From the NCBI GenBank assembly GCA_036378175.1, contig DASUWY010000051.1:62001-126000 (forward strand): 64,000 nucleotides of DNA, written 5' to 3'. Positions 34,581 through 42,163 of the stretch are shown one piece after another (positions within the stretch are counted from its first letter, which is position 1; each line of letters opens with the position of its first letter). The notes under the pieces are model-generated. The model was given only the letters and a program-made list of their open reading frames with translations, was not told the origin of the DNA and ran no database searches. The translations under genes and the position numbers were made by a program. This DNA comes from Thermoleophilaceae bacterium (GTDB taxonomy: Bacteria > Actinomycetota > Thermoleophilia > Solirubrobacterales > Thermoleophilaceae).

Positions 34581-35689
34581 GACACTCCGAGCTTGCCGAT
34601 GAGCCGGGCGAGTACGCGGTCGGCCGCGAAGTGCTCCTCCGCGATCTCGCGCGCGGCGCGGCTGTGGCGCTCGTAGGCCCCGCTGATCTCCTCAGCCCCC
34701 GCCACCGCCTCGTCGAGGGTGGAGAAGGTGAGGAGACCCTCGCCGACCGGCACGAGTCCGTCGAGACCCGTGTCCTGAGCCAGCACCGGCCTGCCGGTGG
34801 CGAGGTAGCACGCGCTGCGATCGCTGAACCACCCCGCGCGCGTGTCCACATAGAGATTCTTCGCCACCATCAGCTCGGCGGACGATCCGCGCACGTAGTC
34901 CCGATAGCGCCACGGATCGCCGGCCACGGCGCGGGGGTCCACCAGGCGCCAGCCGTGCCGGCGCAGCCGCTCCAGATCGTCCGTCTCGGCCTCGTGGATG
35001 TCGAGCGCCAGCTCAAAATCGACGGGGCTGCGAGACGGAAGCTCGAGGAAGCGGCGGAACTCGTGAACGCGCAGCCCGTAGGTCCGGCCGGCGTACTCGA
35101 TCGGTCCGAACGCCCCCCGCCAGCTCGACACGCTCGTGAAGCGGCGGCCGCCCCCGCGCGCGTAAGGCCATTCGGCGAGGGCCACCGGCTGCTTGGTGGT
35201 CACCCAATCGATCCCGCACGTGGGCACGTCGCAGCCCGGCAGGCCTATCCGCTCCCCGATCGTCACGTAGCGGTGGTGTGCCTGGAATGGATCGTGCAGC
35301 CCCAGCTCGCGCCACATCTGCCCGAAGCCGGGATCGATGTCGAGGAACGCGCGCAGCGGCGCGGCTGCGAGCGTCTCCTCGTCGTCGAGGAAGCCCATCA
35401 CGTTGAGAAGCAGGACCGAACGCCGCGCCCGCTCCACCACCTCAGGCCGGCTCAGGCCGGCCACCTCGCGCCCCCCGTCGCGGAACAGCGCCCACGGGAT
35501 GTCGAAGTGCTCCATCACGTCCGCGAGGTAGCGCTGCCCGTCCTCCATGTCCGGCTCGAGGCGGTCCAGGAACAGAACGTCGTAGCCGAGGTGGCGAAAT
35601 CCGAGCAGATACTGGAGAAAGACCCATGTGTGCCCGCCCACGTACGGCCTCGCCGCGAGCGAGCCGGCGACGACTATGGTCTCGCCCAT
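34577..35689 (-). CDS. CgeB-like GT-B glycosyltransferase
   Basis: I start this 370-residue protein at ATG 35689, where the fold begins (MGETIVVAGSLAARPYVGG), although the frame is open further upstream. It shares with its neighbours the GWFSDRSACYLATGRPVLAQ block, a following DTG, and a GIDW...PVALAEW segment in the middle. Start codons of this gene and the next (+ strand, 35714) are only 24 bases apart. A GGGCGGGGG tract before the ATG may serve as ribosome-binding site. Role as in its paralogues: sugar transfer to the surface glycan, specificity unknown. Confidence 0.82.
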   Translation of the reverse strand: MGETIVVAGSLAARPYVGGHTWVFLQYLLGFRHLGYDVLFLDRLEPDMEDGQRYLADVMEHFDIPWALFRDGGREVAGLSRPEVVERARRSVLLLNVMGFLDDEETLAAAPLRAFLDIDPGFGQMWRELGLHDPFQAHHRYVTIGERIGLPGCDVPTCGIDWVTTKQPVALAEWPYARGGGRRFTSVSSWRGAFGPIEYAGRTYGLRVHEFRRFLELPSRSPVDFELALDIHEAETDDLERLRRHGWRLVDPRAVAGDPWRYRDYVRGSSAELMVAKNLYVDTRAGWFSDRSACYLATGRPVLAQDTGLDGLVPVGEGLLTFSTLDEAVAGAEEISGAYERHSRAAREIAEEHFAADRVLARLIGKLGVS

Positions 35690-35713
35690 GGCCCCCGCCC
35701 AGGAGCGGACTCG

Positions 35714-36835
35714 TTGAGCGCGCCGAGCCTCATCGTCAGCGGCATGATCGCAGCGACCCCGTGGCAGGGTGGGGCCACCTGGGCGGTGCTGCAGTACCTG
35801 CTCGGCTTCCGGCGCCTCGGCTGTGGCGTGTACTTCGCCGAGCCGGTCGACACGGTGGACCCCGATTCGGCCGCCTACTGCGAGCGGGTGATGCGGGACT
35901 TCGGGTTCGAGGGACGCTGGGCGCTCGTGCCCCGCGACGCCGGGGAGCCGGCCGGCATGTCGCGCGAGCGGCTGCGCGCCGCCGCACGCGAGGCGGACCT
36001 GCTCCTCAACGTGTCGGGAATGCTCGCCGAGCCCGACGTGCTCGAACACGTGCCCGTGCGCGCGTATCTCGATCTCGACCCGGCCTTCCTTCAGCTCTGG
36101 CACGCGGTGGAGGGCGTGGACATGCGTCTCGATGCCCACACGCACTTCGTGAGCGTGGCTGACGCGATCGGCAGCCCCGGCTGCCCGATCCCCACTTGCG
36201 GCCGAGACTGGCTCCCCACGCTCCCGCCCGTGGTGCTCGATGAATGGCCCGTGGCCTCCCGGCTCGAGCACCGCGCGAGCACCACCGTCGGGCACTGGCG
36301 CAGCTACGGCGCGATCTGGCACGAGGGCGTGCAGTACGGCCAGAAGGCGCACTCGCTTCGCCCGCTGATGGAGTTGCCGCGCCGGGCGCCGTCGCGCTTC
36401 GAGCTCGCGGTCGCGATCCATCCGGACGAGGCGAGCGACCTCGCCGCGCTGGAGGAGAACGGCTGGACCCTGCTCGACCCGGCCGAGGTGGCGGCGACGC
36501 CGGACGACTACCGCCGCTTCGTGCAGGGCTCGTGGGCGGAGTTCGGGTTGGCGAAGTCGGGCTACGTGGTGTCCGGCTCCGGCTGGTTCAGCGACCGCAG
36601 CGCCTGCTACCTCGCCTCGGGGCGCCCGGTGATCGCGCAAGACACGGGATTTGATCGCCGCCTCCCCACGGGCGAGGGGCTGTTCAGCTTCTCCTCCGTC
36701 GACGACGTCGTGGGGGCCATCGAGCAAATCGACGCGGACTACGAGCGCCAGCGCGCGGGGGCTCGCGCGATCGCCGAGGACCATCTCGACTCCGACCGCG
36801 TTCTCGGCGCGCTGCTGGAGAGGCTATGTCCCTGA
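35714..36835 (+). CDS. CgeB-like GT-B glycosyltransferase
   Basis: I start at TTG 35714, preceded by AGGAG at 35701-35705, because the conserved N-terminus (SLIVSGMIAATPWQGGATW) begins there; the frame upstream is the antisense of the previous gene. The 373-residue product ends with the GWFSDRSACYLASGRPVIAQ block and LPTGEGLFSFS, as in the paralogues. It heads a + strand unit with the kinase-like gene (10-bp overlap) and the HpnK-like deacetylase gene (4-bp overlap). That physical linkage joins the glycan locus with the hopanoid cluster. Confidence 0.82.
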   Translation: MSAPSLIVSGMIAATPWQGGATWAVLQYLLGFRRLGCGVYFAEPVDTVDPDSAAYCERVMRDFGFEGRWALVPRDAGEPAGMSRERLRAAAREADLLLNVSGMLAEPDVLEHVPVRAYLDLDPAFLQLWHAVEGVDMRLDAHTHFVSVADAIGSPGCPIPTCGRDWLPTLPPVVLDEWPVASRLEHRASTTVGHWRSYGAIWHEGVQYGQKAHSLRPLMELPRRAPSRFELAVAIHPDEASDLAALEENGWTLLDPAEVAATPDDYRRFVQGSWAEFGLAKSGYVVSGSGWFSDRSACYLASGRPVIAQDTGFDRRLPTGEGLFSFSSVDDVVGAIEQIDADYERQRAGARAIAEDHLDSDRVLGALLERLCP

Positions 36836-37767
36836 GCACCGTGCCGACGGACGGTGAGCTGCGCGAGCTGCTCGGAGGGGACGAGGTGGTGGAGCTGTCG
36901 CGCCGCCCGTATCGGTACGCCACGAGCGCAGCGCTCGACGAGCTGCAGGTCCGGCTGCGGGACGGCACGGAGCTCTCGCTCATCCTCAAGGAGCTCGCGC
37001 GCGAGCGTCTGATCGGCGACGCCCGGATCACCAAGCCCGACTTCACCTACGAGCCCGAACGCGAGCTCGCCACCTACCGCGACGTGCTCGCACCCGCCGG
37101 AATCGGCCCACGGTTCTACGGCACGGGCGAGGGGCAGTGGTTCGTGATCGAGAAGGTGCCCGGCGTCGAGCTGTGGCAGGTGGGCGAGCTCGAAATCTGG
37201 GAGGGCGTGGCAGGCTGGCTCGCCGGGTTTCACGCTCGCTTCGCGAATCGGGTGGACGCCGTGCGCGGAGCGAACCCGTACCTGATCGAGCACACCGAAG
37301 CGTGGTTCTGCGATTGGTGCGACCGGGCGCGTGCGGCGCTTGCCGGCGCGGGCGATCCTCGAGCCCCGGAGCTCGTGAGGGCGCTCAGCGGCTACGGCGA
37401 GGTGGCCGCCGCGCTGGCCAGCCTGCCGCGCCACTTCGTTCACGGCGAGTTCTACCCATCGAACGTGCTCGTTCGGCCGAGGCCGTTGCGCGTTTGCCCA
37501 GTGGACTGGGAGATGGCCGCAATCGGCCCGGCGGCCATGGACCTCGCGGCGCTCGTGGGCGGCTGGGGCGACGCAGAGCGCGAGCGGCTCATCGACGCGT
37601 ACGCGCGCGCCGGCACGCGGCTGCCGCACGGCGATGTGGAGCGCTGCCGCCTGCATTTCGCCCTCCAATGGCTCGGCTGGTCGCGGGAGTGGCGGCCGCC
37701 CCGCGAGCACGCGCACGACTGGGTGGGCGAGGCGCTCACGCTGGTGAGATCGCTGGGGCTCGCATGA
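36826..37767 (+). CDS. Aminoglycoside phosphotransferase-family (APH) kinase
   Basis: The 313-residue protein starts at ATG 36826, overlapping the previous gene by 10 bp. The kinase-like core has HGEFYPSNVLV, the catalytic loop where most APH enzymes have HGD, and CPVDWEMAAIGPAAMDLAAL as the metal-binding DxD-equivalent. N-terminal Lys and Glu residues of an ATP site are plausible (LILKEL). APH-type enzymes in such places phosphorylate sugars or small metabolites; an antibiotic-resistance role cannot be claimed. It is coupled to the HpnK-like gene by 4 bp, so its substrate may be a sugar of a hopanoid or glycan intermediate. Confidence 0.78.
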   Translation: MSLSTVPTDGELRELLGGDEVVELSRRPYRYATSAALDELQVRLRDGTELSLILKELARERLIGDARITKPDFTYEPERELATYRDVLAPAGIGPRFYGTGEGQWFVIEKVPGVELWQVGELEIWEGVAGWLAGFHARFANRVDAVRGANPYLIEHTEAWFCDWCDRARAALAGAGDPRAPELVRALSGYGEVAAALASLPRHFVHGEFYPSNVLVRPRPLRVCPVDWEMAAIGPAAMDLAALVGGWGDAERERLIDAYARAGTRLPHGDVERCRLHFALQWLGWSREWRPPREHAHDWVGEALTLVRSLGLA

Positions 37768-38462
37768 CCCGCAGGATCCTGATCGTGAACGCCGACGACT
37801 TCGGGCGCTCCCCCGGCGTCAACCGCGGCGTGATCCGGGCGCACGAGGAGGGGATAGTCACGAGCGCCTCGCTGATGGTCAGATGGGACGCCGCGGAGGA
37901 GGCGGCGACATACGCGCGCCGAAGCGATTCGCTGAGCGTGGGCCTCCATGTGGACCTTGGCGAGTGGGAGTACCGCGACGGCGATTGGCGCGCGCGCTAC
38001 GAGGTGCTCGCCGAGGAGACGCCGGCCGCGGTGGAAGAGGAGCTGCGACGGCAGCTCGAGCGTTTCGAGCGGCAGGTGGGGCGCCAGCCGACACATCTCG
38101 ACTCACACCAGCACGTCCACCGCGACGAGCCCGCGAGGTCGGCGGTGCTGGCGGCGGGCGAGCGCCTCGGCGTGCCCGTGCGCGCGCTCACGCCGAGCAT
38201 CGCCTACAGCGGTGTCTTCTATGGCCAGGACGGCAGGGGGTGGCCGGTGCCCGAGGCCATCGAGGTCGATGCGCTCGTGGCGGCGATCCAGGGATTGCCA
38301 GCGGGTACCACCGAGTTCGCATGCCACCCGGCCGCGGAGGCCGACCACGAATCGTCCTACGGCGAGGAGCGCACAAAGGAGCTCGAGACTCTGTGCGATC
38401 CCCGAGTCAAGGAGGCAATAGGAGCCGCCGGCATAGACCTGAGGGGCTTCGCGGATCTCTGA
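37764..38462 (+). CDS. ChbG/HpnK (YdjC)-family carbohydrate deacetylase
   Basis: I start at ATG 37764, the 4-bp overlap with the kinase gene, giving 232 residues of expected length. NADDFGRSPGVNRGVI near the N-terminus and THLDSHQHVHRDE at about 110 are the metal-binding motifs of the YdjC family, which removes acetyl groups from N-acetylated sugars. Members called HpnK occur in hopanoid clusters, and hpnC starts about 0.6 kb away. It might deacetylate an N-acetylhexosamine attached to a hopanoid or to the glycan. The exact substrate is inferred from position only. Confidence 0.82.
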   Translation: MTRRILIVNADDFGRSPGVNRGVIRAHEEGIVTSASLMVRWDAAEEAATYARRSDSLSVGLHVDLGEWEYRDGDWRARYEVLAEETPAAVEEELRRQLERFERQVGRQPTHLDSHQHVHRDEPARSAVLAAGERLGVPVRALTPSIAYSGVFYGQDGRGWPVPEAIEVDALVAAIQGLPAGTTEFACHPAAEADHESSYGEERTKELETLCDPRVKEAIGAAGIDLRGFADL

Positions 38463-38484
38463 CCGCTTCAGGCGGCCGGCCTGC

Positions 38485-38988
38485 TCAATCGCACCGCGCC
38501 TCGCCGATGAGCAGCTCGACGATCACCGTATCCATCCAGCGGCCATTGAGCTTCGCATGTCGCCGGTACACGCCCACTTCGCGGAAGCCGAGCGAGCGGC
38601 ACAGCGCGAGGCTTGCCACGTTCTCCGGAAAGATCCGGCTCACGAGCTTCCACATGTCACGTCGCGTGCATTCAGCGATCAGCGCCTCCACCGCCACACG
38701 CCCCGCGCCGCGACCGCGCGCCTCGCGCGCCACATAGACGGAGAAGTCGGCAACCCCGGAATACGGCGGCCGAGACGGCCGGTACGGCGGCGCGGACGCC
38801 CAGGCCACCACACCGGCATCCTCAACCACCACGAGCGGAAAGCCGGCGTCGAGCCAGCCCAAGATGTCGCCGGCCGCGCGCGGCGCCGTCTCGAACGTGG
38901 CGAGACCGTCCTCGATTCCCTCGTTGTAGATCCGCGCGATCGCCTCCGCGTCACGCGCCGTGGCTGTCCGTGCAAGCAATCCGCCCAT
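38485..38988 (-). CDS. GNAT-family N-acetyltransferase
   Basis: The 167-residue protein starts at ATG 38988. It has the layout of the phosphinothricin/methionine-sulfoximine acetyltransferase group: IYNEGIEDGLATFETAPR near the N-terminus, then YVAREARGRGAGRVAVEAL as the acetyl-CoA pyrophosphate loop and FPENVASLALCRSLGFREVG at the end. Length is complete. It lies between hpnK-like and hpnC genes on the opposite strand and is probably independent of them. Substrate is likely a small amino acid-like amine. Confidence 0.83.
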   Translation of the reverse strand: MGGLLARTATARDAEAIARIYNEGIEDGLATFETAPRAAGDILGWLDAGFPLVVVEDAGVVAWASAPPYRPSRPPYSGVADFSVYVAREARGRGAGRVAVEALIAECTRRDMWKLVSRIFPENVASLALCRSLGFREVGVYRRHAKLNGRWMDTVIVELLIGEARCD

Positions 38989-39074
38989 TGTGCGCGAATG
39001 TCACCAACAAGACCCCCCGGATGGGCGGCCGAATGGAAGAACCCGCCCTGGTCGCGGTAGTGTGCCGGGAACCT
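38989..39074. promoter_or_regulatory. Promoter region of the hopanoid operon
   Basis: These 86 bases separate the divergent GNAT gene from hpnC, so the promoter for the hpnC-hpnH operon should lie here or just inside the GNAT gene. GGTAGTGT at about 39056-39063 may be a -10 region. A weak GGGA stands four bases before the hpnC ATG. No operator-like palindrome was seen. Confidence 0.4.
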
Positions 39075-39986
39075 ATGTCGTCGACCCCGCTGCAAGCTCC
39101 CGCTTCTGCGTCTGAGCAGGGTGAATTGACCGCTGCGAAGGTCCCGCCGGGCCGCCTCCCGAGCGCCGAAGAGGTGATGGGGAAGTCGCGCCTCGAGAAC
39201 TTCCGCGTGGCCAACCCGGTGCTGCCGCGCGCGCTTCGCGCCGACCTCTACGCGCTGTACGGCTTCGCCCGCCTCGTGGACGACATCGGTGACGAGGCGG
39301 AGGGCGACCGCCTGGCGATGCTCGACTGGCTCGACGGCGAGGTGAACGCGCTCTATGCGGGCCGGCCGGAGCACGAGCTCATGCAACGTCTATTGCCGAC
39401 GGTCCGCGCGCACGCAATCCCCCCCGACCCGTTCCGCCGGCTGATCGAGGCCAACCGGCGCGACCAGGAGGTCACGCGCTACCGCACGTTCGACGAGCTG
39501 CTCGACTATTGCCGGCTCTCGGCGGACCCGGTCGGCCATCTCGTGCTCTACGTCTTCGACCGTGCCACGCCCGAGCGCATGGAGCTGTCGGACCGCGTGT
39601 GCTCGGGTCTCCAGATCGTCGAGCACCTTCAGGACGTGGCGGAGGACCTCGACCGCGGCCGCATCTACCTTCCCCTGGAGGACATGGAGAGATACGGCTG
39701 CACGGTGGAGGACCTTGCAACGCGTCCCACTCCAGTGGGCGTGCGGCAGGTGGTGGCGTTCGAGGCGCTGCGCGCTCGCCGCCTGCTCGACGAGGGCGCG
39801 CCGCTCGCGCGCACGTTGCCGTGGCGCGCGGGCCTCGCGGTGGCGGGCTTCGCGGCCGGCGGCCGGGCCGCTCTCGGCGCGATCGAGCGCTGCGACTACG
39901 ACGTGCTCGCCGGCGCCCCGCGCGCGTCGCAGCCGCGCCGCCTCGCCGCCTTCTTGACCATCCTGCTCCGGCTCGCGAGGACCTGA
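39075..39986 (+). CDS. hpnC: Hydroxysqualene synthase HpnC
   Basis: I start at ATG 39075 (303 residues); the frame upstream is the antisense of the GNAT gene. The trans-prenyltransferase fold has the two acidic Mg2+ motifs DDIGD (residues 69-73) and DVAED, plus GRIYLPLEDMERYG. In the hopanoid pathway HpnC converts presqualene diphosphate to hydroxysqualene, acting between HpnD and HpnE. The next gene (hpnD) starts directly at the following base, so both are clearly in one operon. Assignment to HpnC rather than HpnD rests on sequence style and gene order. Confidence 0.88.
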   Translation: MSSTPLQAPASASEQGELTAAKVPPGRLPSAEEVMGKSRLENFRVANPVLPRALRADLYALYGFARLVDDIGDEAEGDRLAMLDWLDGEVNALYAGRPEHELMQRLLPTVRAHAIPPDPFRRLIEANRRDQEVTRYRTFDELLDYCRLSADPVGHLVLYVFDRATPERMELSDRVCSGLQIVEHLQDVAEDLDRGRIYLPLEDMERYGCTVEDLATRPTPVGVRQVVAFEALRARRLLDEGAPLARTLPWRAGLAVAGFAAGGRAALGAIERCDYDVLAGAPRASQPRRLAAFLTILLRLART

Positions 39987-40829
39987 GTGCAGGATCTCAC
40001 CAGCGCATACCGCCACTGCGAGCGGGTCACTCGGCGTAGGGCGGCCAACTTCTTCTATGGCATCAGGCTGCTGCCGCCGGCGAAGCGCCGCGCGATGTGC
40101 GCGGCGTACGCGTTCGCGCGCGAGGTCGATGACATCGGCGACGGCACGATGTCGCCCGAGCAGAAGCTCGCCGCGCTCGACGAGCTCCAGGGCCGCCTCC
40201 ACGGGTCGAACGGCCACGAGCCCACGCCGATGATGGTCGCGCTCGGCGATGCCACGCAGCGCTTCCAGCTCCCGGTGGACGCCTTCGACGACCTGATCGC
40301 CGGCGTGCGCACCGACATCTATCCCGCGCGCTTCGACACCTTCGACGAGACGGTGATCTACTGCCGCCGGGTCGCGGGATCGATAGGCCGGCTCTGCCTC
40401 GCCATCTTTGGTTCAACCGACCCGGAGAGGGCATATGTACTCGCAGATGACCTCGGCGTGGCAATGCAGCTCACGAACATCCTGCGAGACGTCCGCGAGG
40501 ACGCCTTGGGCGGTCGCGTCTACCTGCCGCGCGAGGACCTCGTGCGCTTCGACTGCCCGAACTTCCCGGAGGGATCGCCCGAGGCCCTTTCCGCACTGGT
40601 GTCGTTCCAGGCCGGCCGGGCGCGCGAGTGGTTCGACCGCGGGCTCGAGCTCGTGCCGCTGCTCGACACAAGGAGCGCCTCTTGCGTGCTCGCAATGACC
40701 GGCATCTACAGGCGATTGCTGGAGCGGATCGAGGAGTCGCCCGGTCTCGTGATGGAGCGGCGAGTGTCGCTTCCGGGTTGGGAGAAGGCGTGGGTGGCGG
40801 CGCGCAGCCTGATGGAGGCGGCGGCGTGA
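39987..40829 (+). CDS. hpnD: Presqualene diphosphate synthase HpnD
   Basis: The 280-residue protein starts at GTG 39987, immediately after the hpnC stop. It has both Asp-rich motifs of squalene/phytoene synthases (VDDIGDG, first Asp at 48, and RDVREDALGGRVYLP), the Arg/Tyr-rich ITRRRAANFFYGI-like start and the MQLTNILRDV helix. It condenses two farnesyl diphosphates to presqualene diphosphate. It is coupled to hpnE by a 4-bp overlap. Together HpnD, HpnC and HpnE replace a single squalene synthase. Confidence 0.9.
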   Translation: MQDLTSAYRHCERVTRRRAANFFYGIRLLPPAKRRAMCAAYAFAREVDDIGDGTMSPEQKLAALDELQGRLHGSNGHEPTPMMVALGDATQRFQLPVDAFDDLIAGVRTDIYPARFDTFDETVIYCRRVAGSIGRLCLAIFGSTDPERAYVLADDLGVAMQLTNILRDVREDALGGRVYLPREDLVRFDCPNFPEGSPEALSALVSFQAGRAREWFDRGLELVPLLDTRSASCVLAMTGIYRRLLERIEESPGLVMERRVSLPGWEKAWVAARSLMEAAA

Positions 40830-42163
40830 GCGGCCGGCGCGTGGTGGTGGTCGGCGGCGGGCTGGCCGGCATCACCGCGGCGCTCGACCTCGCTGAGGCC
40901 GGCGCCGAGGTCACGCTGCTCGAGGTGCGCACGCGGCTCGGCGGCGCGGCTTACTCGTTCGAGCGCGACGGCCTCGAGATCGACAACGGCCAGCACGTGT
41001 TCCTGCGCTGCTGCACGAACTACCGGGCGCTGCTCGACCGGCTCGGCGTGACCCGTCACACCCTGCTGCAGGAGCGCCTCTCGATTCCCGTGATCGCCCC
41101 CGACGGACGGCGCGGCACCCTCGCGCGCACGGGTCTGCCCACTCCCCTCCATCTGGCGGGAGCGCTCGCCACCTACCCGTTCCTATCGCCGCTCCAGCGG
41201 CTGCGCGCGGCGTCCACGGCGCGGGCGCTGTCGAAGCTCGAGCTCGAGGATCCGTCGCTCGACTCTCAGTCGTTCGGCTCCTGGCTCGCGCAGCGCGGCG
41301 AGAGCCAGGCGGCGATCGACTCGCTCTGGAATCTGATCGCGCTTCCCACGCTCAACCTCCCGGCCGAGCGTGCGTCGCTCGCGATGGCCGCGAAGGTCTT
41401 CCAGACAGGCCTGCTCGACGCCGCCGACGCCGGCGACGTGGGCTACGCGCGCGTGCCGCTCTCCCGCCTCCACGCGGATCCCGCCGAGCGCGCGCTTCGC
41501 GAGGCCGGCGTGGACGTGCGCCTCAAGACGCGTGTGCACGCGGTGCGGCCGGGCCTGGAGATCGAGTCGGACGCGGGCGCGCTCAGTGCAGATGCCGCGG
41601 TGGTGGCCGTCCCGCACGACCGTGCCGCGGGGATGCTCCCGGCCGGCGCCGTGAACGTGCCGCTCGATGGCCTCGGCACCTCGCCGATCGTGAACGCGCA
41701 CGTGATCTATCGCCGCGCGGTCACGGACCTGCCGCTCGCCGCCGGGCTCCAGACGCCGGTGCAATGGCTGTTCGACCGCACCGAGGAGTCGGGGCTCGAG
41801 CGCGGCCAGCACCTCGCGCTGTCGCTCTCGGGCGCGGATCGGGAGATGAGCATGTCGAACGAGGAGCTGCGAGACGAGCTGCTGCCCGCGCTGGGGGAGC
41901 TGCTGCCCGCCGCGCGCGACGCGCGGGTGGAGGACTTCTTCATCGTGCGCGAGCACGCCGCCACCTTCCGTGCGGAGCCCGGCTCCGGGCGGCTTCGCCC
42001 CGGCGCGCGGACGGGCGTGCCGGGCCTCTTCCTCGCCGGCGCGTGGACCGCCACCGGCTGGCCCGCCACGATGGAGGGCGCGGTGCGCAGCGGGCACACG
42101 GCGGTCAGCGAGGCGCTCGCAACGCTCGGGAACTCCACACCCGCGATGGTGCACGCCGCATGA
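40826..42163 (+). CDS. hpnE: Hydroxysqualene dehydroxylase HpnE
   Basis: I place the start at GTG 40826, overlapping hpnD by 4 bp. The 445-residue protein begins with the FAD-binding VVVVGGGLAGITAALDLAEAG and the IDNGQHVFLRCC block, and ends with FLAGAWTATGWPATMEGAVRSG, all as in the squalene-associated FAD-dependent desaturase family. It reduces hydroxysqualene to squalene using FADH2. Its place between hpnD and the IspH fusion, with 4-bp overlaps on both sides, supports the role. Confidence 0.92.
   Translation: MSGRRVVVVGGGLAGITAALDLAEAGAEVTLLEVRTRLGGAAYSFERDGLEIDNGQHVFLRCCTNYRALLDRLGVTRHTLLQERLSIPVIAPDGRRGTLARTGLPTPLHLAGALATYPFLSPLQRLRAASTARALSKLELEDPSLDSQSFGSWLAQRGESQAAIDSLWNLIALPTLNLPAERASLAMAAKVFQTGLLDAADAGDVGYARVPLSRLHADPAERALREAGVDVRLKTRVHAVRPGLEIESDAGALSADAAVVAVPHDRAAGMLPAGAVNVPLDGLGTSPIVNAHVIYRRAVTDLPLAAGLQTPVQWLFDRTEESGLERGQHLALSLSGADREMSMSNEELRDELLPALGELLPAARDARVEDFFIVREHAATFRAEPGSGRLRPGARTGVPGLFLAGAWTATGWPATMEGAVRSGHTAVSEALATLGNSTPAMVHAA

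Noticed and set aside
34577-36784. Single long - strand protein of 735 residues
   Set aside because: Only the part from 35689 downward has glycosyltransferase motifs; the remainder is the antisense of the paralogous gene starting at 35714.
34631-36835. Single long + strand protein of 734 residues
   Set aside because: The first 361 residues are antisense to the - strand paralogue; the fold begins at TTG 35714 with a ribosome-binding site.
36826-37767. Antibiotic-resistance (aminoglycoside) gene
   Set aside because: APH-type folds also phosphorylate many metabolites; the context (glycan/hopanoid genes) and the changed catalytic loop (HGE) do not support resistance.
38469-38483. Terminator between the HpnK-like and GNAT genes
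   Set aside because: Only a 5-bp stem (CAGGC/GCCTG) around a 5-base loop; too short to call in DNA this GC-rich.
38613-39986. HpnC extended N-terminally by 154 residues
   Set aside because: The extension is antisense of the GNAT gene with Arg/Pro-rich composition; HpnC length and motifs fit the ATG at 39075.
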